From Bradyrhizobium_A sp052115025 (GTDB lineage: Bacteria; Pseudomonadota; Alphaproteobacteria; Rhizobiales; Xanthobacteraceae), in the NCBI RefSeq assembly GCF_052115025.1, contig NZ_JBFRFW010000001.1, positions 186,001 to 250,000 on the forward strand: a DNA stretch of 64,000 bases. The letters are read 5' to 3'. This document shows positions 8,528 to 17,501 of this stretch, in pieces. Position 1 is the first letter of the stretch; each line of letters opens with the position of its first letter. The notes beneath the pieces are model-generated. The model was not told the DNA's origin. It ran no database searches and saw only the letters and a program-made list of their open reading frames with translations. The translations under genes were made by a program, and so were the position numbers.

Positions 8528-11500
8528 CTACTCTGCGGCCTGGCCGATCGGGTTGTGGGGGTTGCTGCCGAGCTCCGAGCCGTGCGGGATCTCGCCATGG
8601 AGCTTGAGCGGCTTGTTGCCGGTGGCGCGGCGCAGCAGCACATAGAACACAGGCGTCAGGAAGATGCCGAACGCGGTGACGCCTATCATGCCCGAGAACA
8701 CCGCAACGCCCATCGCATGGCGCATCTCGGCGCCGGCGCCGGTCGACGTCACCAGCGGCACCACACCCATGATGAACGCCATCGACGTCATCAGGATGGG
8801 ACGCAGCCGCATGCGGCTCGCCTCGATGGCGGCAGCCACCGGCGTGCGCCCCGCGAACTCGAGCTCGCGGGCGAACTCGACGATCAGGATCGCGTTCTTC
8901 GCCGACAGGCCGACCAGCACGATGAGGCCGATCTGGGTAAAGACGTTGTTGTCGCCGTCGGATACCCAGACACCGAACATCGCCGCCATCAGTCCCATCG
9001 GCACGATCATGATGATCGAGAGCGNCAGCGTCAGGCTTTCGTACTGCGCCGCCAGCACCAGGAACACCAGCAGCAGCGCAAGCGGGAACACGAGGATCGC
9101 CGAGTTGCCCGCCAGCACCTCCTGGTAGGTCAGCTCGGTCCACTCAAAGCCGACGCCCTTGGGCAGGGTCTCGTCGGCGATGCGCTGGATCGCGGCCTGC
9201 GCCTCGCCGGACGAATAGCCCTGCGCGGCGCCGCCATTGATATCGGCGGTCAGGAAGCCGTTGTAGCGCATGGCCCGTTCCGGGCCCGCGCTGGACTTCA
9301 CCCGCAGCAGCGTCGCGAGCGGGATCATGTCGCCGGAAGTCGAGCGAACCTTGAGCTCGCCGATATCATCGGCACGCGAGCGGAACTTGGCGTCGGCCTG
9401 TACCCGCACCGTGTAGGTTCGCCCGAACTTGTTGAAGTCGTTCACGTAGAGCGAGCCCAAGTAGATCTGCAGGGTGTCGAACACGTCCGTCACCGGCACG
9501 CCGAGCTGCCGCGCGCGGGTACGGTCGATGTCGGCGTAGAGCTGTGGCGTGTTGATCTGGTAGCTGGAGAACAGCCCCGCGATCTCCGGCGCCTGCGCCG
9601 CCTTGGCGAGAAACGCCTTGGTGGCGTCGTTGAGCGCCTCGTAGCCGAGACCTGCCCGGTCCTCGATCTGCAGCTTGAAGCCGCCGATGGTGCCGAGGCC
9701 CTGGACCGGCGGCGGCGGGAACATGGCGATGAACGCCTCCTGGATGGTGGCGAACTTGCCGTTCAGGCTCTTGGCGATCCCGCCGCCGCTCAGTGCCGGA
9801 CTGCGCCGCTCGTCGAACGGCTTCAACGACACGAACACGATGCCGGCGTTCGAGGAGTTGGTGAAGCCGTTGATCGACAGACCCGGGAACGCGATGGCGC
9901 TCTCCACGCCCGGCTCCTTGAGCGCGATCTCGCTCATGCGGCGGATCACGTCCTCGGTCCGGTCGAGCGTCGCGCCGTCCGGCAACTGGGCGAAGCCGAC
10001 CAGATACTGCTTGTCCTGGCCCGGCACAAAGCCGCCGGGCACCGACTTGAACAGCCCCCAGGTGACGCCGACGAGGGCGAGGTAGACGCCCATCATCACC
10101 GCCTTGCGCGAGATCACGCCCTTGACGCCACCGCTGTAGGAGTTGCCGAGCCAGCCGAAGGCGGCGTTGAAGCCGCGGAAGAACCAGCCGAGGGAACGGT
10201 CCATCAGCCGCGTCAGCACGTCCTTGGGTTCATCATGGCCCTTGAGCAACTGGGCCGCGAGCGCAGGCGACAACGTCAGCGAGTTGATCGCCGAGATCAC
10301 CGTCGAGATCGCGATGGTCAGCGCGAACTGGCGGTAGAACTGGCCGGTGAGGCCGGTGATGAAGGCGAGCGGCACGAATACCGCCACCAGTACCAGCGCG
10401 ATGGCGATGATCGGCCCCGACACCTCGCGCATCGCGCGGTAGGTCGCTTCGCGTGGCGACAGGCCCTCCTCGATATTGCGCTCGACGTTCTCGACGACGA
10501 CGATGGCGTCGTCGACGACGATACCGATCGCCAGCACGAGGCCGAACAGGCTGAGTGCGTTAATCGAGAATCCGAACAGGTACATCACCGCGAAGGTGCC
10601 GATGATCGACACCGGCACGGCCAGCAGCGGGATGATCGAGGCACGCCAGGTCTGCAGGAACATGATCACCACCAGCACGACCAGCGCGACGGCCTCGAGC
10701 AGGGTGTGGATCACCGCCTCGATCGACGCCCGGACGAACTGCGTCGGATCGTAGACGATCTTGTAGTCGACCCCTTCCGGCATGTTCTTCTGGAGCTCGG
10801 CCATGGTCTTGCGGACCTCGTCCGAGATCTGGATGGCGTTCGAACCGGGCGCCTGGAATATCGGGATCGCGACCGCCGACTTGTTGTCGAGCAGCGAGCG
10901 CAGCGCATATTCCGAGGCGCCGAGCTCGATCCGGGCGATGTCGCGCAGCCGCGTCACCTCGCCGTTGGCGCCGCCCTTGACGATGATGTCACCGAACTCC
11001 TGCTCGGTCTGCAGGCGGCCTTGCGCGTTCACAGGCAACTGGAAGTCGATGCTTGGCAGGCCCGGCGATGCGCCGACCACGCCGGCCGCCGCCTGGACGT
11101 TCTGGGCGCGGATCTCGCGCACCACGTCGCTGGCGGACAGGCCGTGCTCGGCAACCTTCTGCGGGTCGAGCCAGATGCGCATGGAATAGTCGCCGGAGCC
11201 GAACAACTGCACCTGGCCGACGCCGTTGATGCGCGCGAGACGGTCCTTGACGTTGAGCACCGCGTAGTTGCGCAGGTACGTCATGTCGTAGCGATCGTTG
11301 GGCGACAGCAGGTGAACCACCATCGTCAGGTCTGGTGCACTCTTGATGGTGGTGATGCCGAGGCGGCGAACGTCCTCCGGCAACCGCGGCTCCGCCTGGG
11401 AGACGCGGTTCTGCACCAGTTGCTGCGCCTTGTCCGGGTCGGTACCGAGCTTGAAGGTCACGGTCAGGGTCATCAGGCCGTCGGTCGTGGCCTGGCTGCT

Positions 11501-11740
11501 CATGTAGAGCATGCCCTCGACGCCGTTGATCTGCTCCTCGATCGGCGTCGACACGGTCTCGGCGATGACCTTGGGGTTGGCACCGGGATATTGCGCCCGC
11601 ACCACCACCGAGGGCGGCGCCACCTCCGGATATTCGGAAATCGGCATCACCCGCATCGCCAGCAGGCCGGCGAGAAAGATGAGGATGGACAACACGCCGG
11701 CGAAAATCGGCCGGTCGATGAAGAAACGGGAAATATTCAT
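8528..11740 (-). CDS. RND multidrug efflux permease (AcrB/MexF, HAE1 family)
   Basis: 1070 residues from MNISRFFIDRP (ATG 11740). The 12-residue upstream extension lacks family similarity. It is an inner-membrane proton/drug antiporter with two sets of six helices and two large periplasmic loops. Visible are the N-terminal helix (RPIFAGVLSILIFLAGLLA), the TM4 proton-relay motif GIVVDDAIVVVEN and the second-half TM helices with IGLIVLVGLSAKNAILIVEFA. The base at 9025 is N, giving one ambiguous codon (NCG: Ser, Pro, Thr or Ala; residue about 906). It is paired with the adaptor gene 74 bp upstream. No outer-membrane factor gene is present, so it must borrow a TolC-like partner. Substrates are unknown. 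Confidence 0.95.
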   Translation of the reverse strand: MNISRFFIDRPIFAGVLSILIFLAGLLAMRVMPISEYPEVAPPSVVVRAQYPGANPKVIAETVSTPIEEQINGVEGMLYMSSQATTDGLMTLTVTFKLGTDPDKAQQLVQNRVSQAEPRLPEDVRRLGITTIKSAPDLTMVVHLLSPNDRYDMTYLRNYAVLNVKDRLARINGVGQVQLFGSGDYSMRIWLDPQKVAEHGLSASDVVREIRAQNVQAAAGVVGASPGLPSIDFQLPVNAQGRLQTEQEFGDIIVKGGANGEVTRLRDIARIELGASEYALRSLLDNKSAVAIPIFQAPGSNAIQISDEVRKTMAELQKNMPEGVDYKIVYDPTQFVRASIEAVIHTLLEAVALVVLVVIMFLQTWRASIIPLLAVPVSIIGTFAVMYLFGFSINALSLFGLVLAIGIVVDDAIVVVENVERNIEEGLSPREATYRAMREVSGPIIAIALVLVAVFVPLAFITGLTGQFYRQFALTIAISTVISAINSLTLSPALAAQLLKGHDEPKDVLTRLMDRSLGWFFRGFNAAFGWLGNSYSGGVKGVISRKAVMMGVYLALVGVTWGLFKSVPGGFVPGQDKQYLVGFAQLPDGATLDRTEDVIRRMSEIALKEPGVESAIAFPGLSINGFTNSSNAGIVFVSLKPFDERRSPALSGGGIAKSLNGKFATIQEAFIAMFPPPPVQGLGTIGGFKLQIEDRAGLGYEALNDATKAFLAKAAQAPEIAGLFSSYQINTPQLYADIDRTRARQLGVPVTDVFDTLQIYLGSLYVNDFNKFGRTYTVRVQADAKFRSRADDIGELKVRSTSGDMIPLATLLRVKSSAGPERAMRYNGFLTADINGGAAQGYSSGEAQAAIQRIADETLPKGVGFEWTELTYQEVLAGNSAILVFPLALLLVFLVLAAQYESLTLXLSIIMIVPMGLMAAMFGVWVSDGDNNVFTQIGLIVLVGLSAKNAILIVEFARELEFAGRTPVAAAIEASRMRLRPILMTSMAFIMGVVPLVTSTGAGAEMRHAMGVAVFSGMIGVTAFGIFLTPVFYVLLRRATGNKPLKLHGEIPHGSELGSNPHNPIGQAAE

Positions 11741-11814
11741 GGCTCGCCCCACGCAGCCGTGCTGCGGTTCGTTATCTCAGGCTCGATCTGTTGGAAGAAA
11801 AGGAGACGGCGCGC

Positions 11815-13038
11815 TTATCGCACCGACGCCCCCGCCGCCGCGTCCGCGGAGCGCTCACCGGATCCATCCATGGACACCTGGGTCGGCTCGACGACACTGC
11901 CCGGCTTCACCCGCTGCAGGCCGTTGACCACGATGCGCTCACCAGCCTTGAGGCCGCCGGCGATCATGCGCAGGCCCTCCGACGTCTCGCCGAGCTTCAC
12001 CTCGCGGTAGTTCGCCTTGTTGTCGGCGCCGATGACCATGACGAACTTCTTGTCCTGGTCGGTGCCGATCGCCCGCTCGCTGATCACCAGCGCCTGCTGG
12101 GATTCGGCGTGGCCCATGCGGACGCGGGCGAACTGGCCCGGCATCAGCTTGCCGTCGGCGTTGTCGAACACCGCGCGCACCCGCACCGTGCCGCTGCGCG
12201 CATCGACCTGGTTGTCGATCAGCTGCAGGTGACCTGCGAACGGCGTGCCGTCGCTCAGCACCGTGCCCATCTGCACCGGAATGCGGTCCAGCGCCACGAG
12301 GCCATTGGGGCCGGCGGGCTGCGCCTTCAGCGCCCGCATCACCACGCGCTCGTCGGCATTGAAGCTCGCGTAGATCGGGTTGATCGACACCAGCGAGGTC
12401 AGCACCGGCGACCCGGGGCCTGCGGCGACGAGATTGCCGACGGTGATCTCGATCTTCCCGACCCGGCCGGCCACCGGCGCCTTGACGCTGGTGTAGTCGA
12501 GGTTGAGCTGCGCCGCGGTCAGTGCGGCTTCCGCCGCCCGCAGGTTCGCCTCCGCCTCGCGCTGGGCGTTGAGACGCTGATCGAGATCGCGCTGGGAAAT
12601 CGTGCGAGAATCCCACAGCTGCTGGCCGCGCTCGAGGTCGTTTCTGGTCATCGCGATGCGCGCCTGAATGGCGAGCACCTGAGCCTTGTTGCGCTCGACC
12701 TCCGCCGCGTAGGGCGCAGGATCGATGCTGAACAGAAGGTCACCCTGCTTGACGAGCGCGCCCTCACGGAAGTGCACGGCTTCGATCACGCCGGCAACGC
12801 GCGGACGGACCTCGACACGCTCCACCGCCTCGAGCCGTCCGGAGAACTCGTCCCAGGTCGGCGCGCTGCGCTGCTCGACGGTCGCGACGGACACGGGCAC
12901 GGCCGGCACAGCCGCTGCGGCGGAGTTATTGGCCTTCGCCGGGCTGTCTTGCAGCGCGAACACCACCCCTGCGCTGATCAGCGCGCCGGCAAACACGGTC
13001 CCCAAGGCAACCGCGCGATATTGGGAGGAAAACGACAT
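11815..13038 (-). CDS. RND efflux periplasmic adaptor (membrane fusion protein, AcrA/MexE family)
   Basis: 407 residues. The N-terminal membrane anchor or uncleaved signal (about 8-29) is followed by a lipoyl half-motif (VRPRVAGVIEAVHFREGALVKQGDLLF, about 77-103), a helical hairpin (about 112-165), the second lipoyl half (TSVKAPVAGRVGKIEITVGNLV), a beta-barrel and the membrane-proximal domain. No Cys follows the signal, so it is not an obvious lipoprotein. The start at 13038 has a GGGAGGAA ribosome site. It links the inner-membrane pump to an outer-membrane channel. It sits between the hydrolase-fold gene (17 bp) and the pump (74 bp) in one operon. Confidence 0.93.
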   Translation of the reverse strand: MSFSSQYRAVALGTVFAGALISAGVVFALQDSPAKANNSAAAAVPAVPVSVATVEQRSAPTWDEFSGRLEAVERVEVRPRVAGVIEAVHFREGALVKQGDLLFSIDPAPYAAEVERNKAQVLAIQARIAMTRNDLERGQQLWDSRTISQRDLDQRLNAQREAEANLRAAEAALTAAQLNLDYTSVKAPVAGRVGKIEITVGNLVAAGPGSPVLTSLVSINPIYASFNADERVVMRALKAQPAGPNGLVALDRIPVQMGTVLSDGTPFAGHLQLIDNQVDARSGTVRVRAVFDNADGKLMPGQFARVRMGHAESQQALVISERAIGTDQDKKFVMVIGADNKANYREVKLGETSEGLRMIAGGLKAGERIVVNGLQRVKPGSVVEPTQVSMDGSGERSADAAAGASVR

Positions 13039-13055
13039 GACTTAACCCCTGCAGT

Positions 13056-13898
13056 TCAGACTTCAACCAGTTGACGAGACGCGGACCGGCGCGGCGGGGC
13101 CGCAAAGTCCGCGAGGAATTCCTTGAATTGACCGCGCAGCCCTGCCGCCCAGTCGCGCGAGTCGACAACATCGCTGCACAGCGCATCGGGCCATGCCGTC
13201 GGCGCAGACAGCACGTGCTCACGCACCGCGACACCCGCTTCCCGCAGCCGCGCCGCATAGCTCAGGCTTTCGTCGCGCATCGGATCGTCCTGCGCCGTCA
13301 CCATCAGGGTCGACGGCAGCCCGGCAAGCCTGCTCGACTGCGACGGTGCGGCATAGGGATGCGCGGCGATCTCGGGCGATCCCAGATAGTTCTGCCAGCC
13401 GACCGACCATTTGCAGCCGGCCGGGCCGACATCGGCGCTGCGGATCGAGGTGGTGGCGAGGCACGGGTCGAGCATCGGCGACAGCAGGATCTGGCCCGCA
13501 AGCTCCGGCGCACGCTGATCGCGCGCCATCAGTGCCAACGATGCAGCAAGGTTGCCACCCGCCTCCTCGCCAGCGACGAACAGCCGCGACAGCCGGCCGG
13601 CCCAGCGGGCACGGGTCCTGCGCAGCGTCGTCAGCGAGCCGAACAGGGTGCGCAGCGCCTCGGGAAAGCGATGCAGGGGCGCCAGGGGATAGTCCGCCGA
13701 CACCACCACAGCACCGGCCTCGGCCAGCAGCTCCGGCACGATGTCGCAGGTCTGCAGCGTCCCGGCGCTGAAGGCACCGCCATGGAGGTGAAACACCAGC
13801 GGCGCCGACCCCTGCACCCTGGAATCGCGGTAGACGCGGACCGGCAGGTCGCCGGTCTCTCCCGTCTCGATTGCGGTATCGCTCCAGCCGGTGGCCAT
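13056..13898 (-). CDS. Alpha/beta hydrolase-fold protein lacking the catalytic serine (HSL/family IV-like)
   Basis: 280 residues. The oxyanion motif HGG (39-41) and SADYPLAP strand place it in the hormone-sensitive-lipase/arylacetamidase family. The nucleophile elbow, normally GDSAGG, reads GEEAGG (110-115), with Glu112 in the serine position. The acid-turn motif DPMRDE (205-210) is kept, but the expected C-terminal HGF-type histidine motif is replaced by SAPTAWP. Two of three triad residues are therefore absent and esterase activity is unlikely. It is the first gene of the operon with the adaptor and RND pump and divergent from a LysR regulator, so a ligand-binding or scaffold role in efflux is possible. 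That role is inference. Confidence 0.8.
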   Translation of the reverse strand: MATGWSDTAIETGETGDLPVRVYRDSRVQGSAPLVFHLHGGAFSAGTLQTCDIVPELLAEAGAVVVSADYPLAPLHRFPEALRTLFGSLTTLRRTRARWAGRLSRLFVAGEEAGGNLAASLALMARDQRAPELAGQILLSPMLDPCLATTSIRSADVGPAGCKWSVGWQNYLGSPEIAAHPYAAPSQSSRLAGLPSTLMVTAQDDPMRDESLSYAARLREAGVAVREHVLSAPTAWPDALCSDVVDSRDWAAGLRGQFKEFLADFAAPPRRSASRQLVEV

Positions 13899-14007
13899 GG
13901 CCCAAATTCCCCCGTTCGCACTGCAGCTATTGCGCTGCGGAAGCTCGCAAACGTTGCGGGGAACTAATGACTATCTTTTCAAGAATAAGTGCGCGTCTTG
14001 TGATTTC

Positions 14008-14029
14008 ATTATTTCTGCATATGAATAAT
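14008..14029. promoter_or_regulatory. Candidate LysR-type operator
   Basis: ATTATT-N10-AATAAT inverted repeat in the AT-rich 249-bp gap between the divergent hydrolase/efflux operon and the lysR gene. Spacing and placement suit a LysR recognition site controlling both directions. There is no experimental or comparative support here. Confidence 0.4.
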
Positions 14030-14147
14030 CACTCACTCAGAAGACCCAACAGAAGAAAATTTTTTTGCGCTGCACAAAAACGAAACCAGATGTCGCGGGC
14101 CCCCGCGGCCGGACGTTCGTGCGATCGCATCACTGAAAGGCCCTCAA

Positions 14148-15065
14148 ATGGATCAACTCGCCGCCATGCGCGCGTTCATCCGGGTGGTCGAGGCCGGCAC
14201 CTTCAGCCAAGCTGCCGAATCCCTGCGGATGCCCAAGCCCACCGTCACCAAGCTGATCCAGTCGCTGGAGACCCATGTCAGCACCAAGCTGCTCAACCGT
14301 ACCACCCGCCGGGTGACGGTGACCCCGGACGGCGCTGCCTATTACGAACGCGTGGTCCGGCTGCTGGGCGAACTCGACGAGCTCGACGGCAGCATGGCGC
14401 TGTCACAAGCCCATGCCAAAGGCCGCCTCCGCGTCGACGTCGGCACCTCACTCGCGGTCCTGGTGATCATTCCGGCGTTGCCCGACTTCTATGCCCGTTA
14501 CCCCGAGATCCAGATCGATCTCGGGGTCACCGACCGGCCTGTCGACCTCATCGGGGAGAATGTCGACTGCGTGATCCGCGGCGGCAACCTCAGCGACCAG
14601 TCATTGATCGCGCGACGCATCGCCGAGATGACCTTCGTGACCTGTGCCGCGCCGTCCTACCTTGCACGCCATGGCGAGCCGCGGCATCCGTCCGAGCTGA
14701 AGAGCGGCCACCATATCGTGAACTATTTCCATCCGCGCTCCGGCCGCATTTCGCCGCTCGATTTCGCCGCCAACGGCGAGACCTTCGAGACCACCGGGCC
14801 GCACCTGATCGCTGTCAACGACAGCCTCGCCTATGTGACGGCAGCGACCGCGGGACTTGGCATCGTTCAGGCGCCGATGTTCATGCTGCACAAATACATC
14901 GAGGCCGGAAAGCTGGTGCGCATCCTGCAGGAGTGGAGCTCGGAGCCGGCCAACATCTATGTGGTGTATCCGCCGAACCGCCACCTCAGCAACAAGCTGC
15001 GCGTGTTCGTCGACTGGATCGCCGACCTGTTCGCACGCAACGAGCTGATCCAGATGCGGGTGTGA
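14148..15065 (+). CDS. LysR family transcriptional regulator
   Basis: 305 residues. The N-terminal winged helix (MDQLAAMRAFIRVVEAGTFSQAAESL, with KPTVTKLIQSLE as recognition helix) is followed by a periplasmic-binding-like effector domain from about 90. It belongs to the large CrgA-like LysR group. A GAAAGG ribosome site precedes the ATG at 14148. It is divergent from the hydrolase-adaptor-RND operon and convergent with a pirin gene. The most likely target is the efflux operon, with autoregulation through the shared 249-bp region. Confidence 0.92.
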   Translation: MDQLAAMRAFIRVVEAGTFSQAAESLRMPKPTVTKLIQSLETHVSTKLLNRTTRRVTVTPDGAAYYERVVRLLGELDELDGSMALSQAHAKGRLRVDVGTSLAVLVIIPALPDFYARYPEIQIDLGVTDRPVDLIGENVDCVIRGGNLSDQSLIARRIAEMTFVTCAAPSYLARHGEPRHPSELKSGHHIVNYFHPRSGRISPLDFAANGETFETTGPHLIAVNDSLAYVTAATAGLGIVQAPMFMLHKYIEAGKLVRILQEWSSEPANIYVVYPPNRHLSNKLRVFVDWIADLFARNELIQMRV

Positions 15066-15083
15066 TACGGCTCAGCGGCGGCT

Positions 15084-15103
15084 GGCGGAGGGCATCCTCC
15101 GCC
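15084..15103 (+). terminator. Terminator hairpin between lysR and pirin
   Basis: GGCGGAGG (15084-15091) pairs with CCTCCGCC (15096-15103) around a 4-nt loop, followed by GCCTTTA. It lies 18 bp after the lysR stop codon and just before the convergent pirin stop. Confidence 0.6.
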
Positions 15104-15107
15104 GCCT

Positions 15108-15806
15108 TTACGCCGCGTCGACCAGCACGATCTCCGCATCGGCGAGCGCCTTGACCGTTACCACGTCCTCCTGGCGGATGGCGACGCCGTCACGCGCCTC
15201 GACCCGCTCGCCGTTGACCTCGACCACGCCCGACGACGGCACGAGATAGCCATGCCGTTCGGCACCGATCGGATAGGTCGTGGTCTCGCCGGCCCTGAGG
15301 GTGGCGCCGAGCACGCGAGCCTGCGACCGGATCGGCAGCGCATCCTTGTCATCGGCAAAGCCGCTCGCCAACGTCACGAAGCGCCCGGAGCGATCGGCCT
15401 TGGGAAACGGCTTGGCTCCCCAGGCTGGCTGGCCGCCGGTCTGTGTCGGGATGATCCAGATCTGGAAGATCTTGGTCGTCTTCGTTTCCAGATTGTACTC
15501 GGCATGGCGAATGCCAGATCCCGCGCTCATCACCTGGACGTCCCCGGCTTCGGTGCGTCCGGTGTTGCCGAGGCTGTCGCGATGGGTAATCGCACCCTCG
15601 CGCACATAGGTGATGATCTCCATGTTGGCATGGGGGTGCGGCGGGAAGCCCGAGTTCGGCGCGATCTCGTCGTCGTTCCAGACCCGCAGCGACCCGATGC
15701 CAAGATTGTTCGGATCATAGTGGTCGCCGAACGAAAAATGATGCTTGGCCTTGAGCCAGCCATGGTCGCCACCGCCCAGCGTATCGAAGGGTTTGCGCTC
15801 GATCAT
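15108..15806 (-). CDS. Pirin family protein (YhhW-type)
   Basis: 232 residues, two cupin barrels. The N-terminal barrel carries the metal-binding motif GFPPHPHANMEIITYV (His at about 57 and 59, Glu at about 63) and a later GIRHAEYN histidine. Members bind one Fe or Ni, and some show quercetin 2,3-dioxygenase activity in vitro. The physiological role is usually redox or stress related. The gene is convergent with lysR and is preceded by a 365-bp non-coding region with a GAAAC-N5-GTTTC inverted repeat at 15901-15915. Function beyond family cannot be given. Confidence 0.88.
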   Translation of the reverse strand: MIERKPFDTLGGGDHGWLKAKHHFSFGDHYDPNNLGIGSLRVWNDDEIAPNSGFPPHPHANMEIITYVREGAITHRDSLGNTGRTEAGDVQVMSAGSGIRHAEYNLETKTTKIFQIWIIPTQTGGQPAWGAKPFPKADRSGRFVTLASGFADDKDALPIRSQARVLGATLRAGETTTYPIGAERHGYLVPSSGVVEVNGERVEARDGVAIRQEDVVTVKALADAEIVLVDAA

Positions 15807-16171
15807 CGGAATCGCTCCATATCACCTGCCGCATTGCCGGCGGCTTCACCTGTCGGCAATGATGTAGAAGCCAACCCGCAGCGATGAAATAGAAACAGCT
15901 GAAACTTATTGTTTCCATTCCTGTTCATTCGGATCCCGGCGTTGCTGCAGCGCCAACCGAGCCCTGCTCCGCGGGTGCATGCGGCTTGCGCGCGCTGCAT
16001 CTCGTTTTGCGATCGCAGCAAATCACGCTGCGGCGCGTCGATCACATGGAAGACAATTTGAGCGCGGCCCCACCATGTTCCGCGTGATATAATGCGCTGC
16101 CTCGTCGAGGCCAAAGAAGATCGCTCGATCGAACAAGAACGCAGCCTTGCGTGCTGCTGAGGAGTGAAACG
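15807..16171. promoter_or_regulatory. 365-bp divergent intergenic region (pirin / PQQ dehydrogenase)
   Basis: I see no gene here. It contains an inverted repeat GAAAC-TTATT-GTTTC (15901-15915), about 95 bp upstream of pirin and a possible operator. A TATAAT hexamer (16088-16093) lies 79 bp upstream of the sugar dehydrogenase start, but it has no convincing -35 at 16-18 bp. A ribosome site TGAGGAGTGAAA directly precedes 16172. Confidence 0.4.
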
Positions 16172-17425
16172 ATGGTTTCCAAACCCACTCGGCTGTTTTC
16201 GACCCTCACACTCGTTTCGATGATCGTGATGAGCGGCGCGGCCAGCGCCGCCGGACTGAAGAGCTACCAATCCGGCACCAAGGAATTCTGGACTCATCCA
16301 CCGGATGACTGGTTCCTGGGCGACGAAACCGAAGGACAGAAGGGGCTGGCACCGCCGTCCGGTCCGCCGACCGGCGCGTCCGACAAGGAGCTCGCCGACC
16401 TCATCACCAAAATCAAGCTACCGCCGGGCTTCAAGATCGAGGTCTATGCCAGCGGCGTATTGGCCGCGCGGCAGATGGCCTGGGGCGACAAGGGCACGCT
16501 GTTCGTCGGTTCGTTCGGGCTTGGCAATGTCTATGCCATCACCGACAACGGCGGCAAGAAGACGGTCAAGACCATCCTCAAAGGCCTGAAGATGCCGACC
16601 GGCCTCGCCTTCAAGGATGGCGCGCTCTATGTCATCGATATCGACAAGCTGATCCGCTACGACAATGCGGAGGCCAACCTCGACAAGATGCCGGAAGGCA
16701 AGGTGGTATATGACGACATGCCGTCATACGCAGCCCATGGCTGGAAGTATCTCGTCACCGACAAGGACGGCTGGTTCTACATCCCGTTTGGACCTCCATT
16801 CAATATCGGCATCCCGCCAACCAGCCTGTCGCAGATCCGCCGCGTCGATCCCAAGACCGGCAATGCGGAGATCGTGGCACTCGGCGTGCGCAACAGCGTC
16901 GGCGGCGACATCGATCCGCGCAGCGGCAAGTACTGGTTCACGGAGAATGCGCGCGACTGGCTGGGCGACGACAGCCCCAGCGACAAGCTCAATGTGATCA
17001 ACAAGCTCGGCGAGCACTTCGGCTATCCCTACTGCCACCAGGGCGACATTCCCGATCCGAAGTTCGCCATGGGGCACAAGTGTGCGGAGTTTTCACCACC
17101 GGCCTTCAAGCTCGGCAATCACGTCGCGCCGCTCGGCATGAAGTTCTACACCGGCGATCAGTTTCCGGCGAAGTACAAGAACGCCATGTTCATCGCCGAG
17201 CACGGCTCATGGAATCGCCACAGATACCAGGGCGGCCGGATCGTGGTGGTCACCGCCGACGTCAATGGCAAGAACGCCAAGGAGGAGGTGTTCGCCTCCG
17301 GGTGGATCAACGGCGACCAGAGCTATCTCGGCCGTCCCGACGACATCATCCTGGCGAAGGACGGCTCGATCCTGGTCGCCGACGACTGGGCGGGCGCGAT
17401 CTATCGCATCAGCTACAGCAAGTGA
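16172..17425 (+). CDS. PQQ-dependent sugar dehydrogenase-like protein (L-sorbosone dehydrogenase family)
   Basis: 417 residues from the ATG at 16172, chosen over 16151 because of the GAGGAG ribosome site and because it starts directly at a signal peptide (MVSKPTRLF to SGAASA/AG). The mature protein is a six-bladed beta-propeller of the soluble glucose/sorbosone dehydrogenase family: PPGFKIEVYASGV, GTLFVGSFG, GLRNS-type motif LGVRNSVGGDIDP, FTENARDWLGDD, FIAEHGSWNR and GRPDDIILAKDGSILVADDWAGAIYRI. It should act in the periplasm and pass electrons to a cytochrome c, and a diheme cytochrome gene follows 76 bp downstream. The substrate is unknown. PQQ genes are not in this window. Confidence 0.87.
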   Translation: MVSKPTRLFSTLTLVSMIVMSGAASAAGLKSYQSGTKEFWTHPPDDWFLGDETEGQKGLAPPSGPPTGASDKELADLITKIKLPPGFKIEVYASGVLAARQMAWGDKGTLFVGSFGLGNVYAITDNGGKKTVKTILKGLKMPTGLAFKDGALYVIDIDKLIRYDNAEANLDKMPEGKVVYDDMPSYAAHGWKYLVTDKDGWFYIPFGPPFNIGIPPTSLSQIRRVDPKTGNAEIVALGVRNSVGGDIDPRSGKYWFTENARDWLGDDSPSDKLNVINKLGEHFGYPYCHQGDIPDPKFAMGHKCAEFSPPAFKLGNHVAPLGMKFYTGDQFPAKYKNAMFIAEHGSWNRHRYQGGRIVVVTADVNGKNAKEEVFASGWINGDQSYLGRPDDIILAKDGSILVADDWAGAIYRISYSK

Positions 17426-17443
17426 TGTGATCCACACCCGACC

Positions 17444-17470
17444 GCCGCGGCTCTCTACGGGAGCCGCGGC
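17444..17470 (+). terminator. Intercistronic hairpin between sugar dehydrogenase and cytochrome c
   Basis: A 10-bp stem, GCCGCGGCTC (17444-17453) with GAGCCGCGGC (17461-17470), is followed by GCTTCGTTGTTG. It lies 18 bp after the dehydrogenase stop and 31 bp before the cytochrome start, so it could attenuate rather than end transcription. Confidence 0.55.
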
Positions 17471-17501
17471 GCTTCGTTGTTGCCAGACAGGACCTGCCGT
17501 C

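Noticed and set aside
8483..12010. Open frame of 1175 codons on the plus strand
   Set aside because: It lies antisense to the RND pump gene. The translation is rich in His, Arg, Asp and Gln repeats with no domain, the usual shadow of a high-GC coding strand.
16088..16093. TATAAT as a full sigma-70 promoter for the sugar dehydrogenase
   Set aside because: The only TTGA-like -35 (near 16056) is 24 bp away. I list the hexamer only as part of the region.
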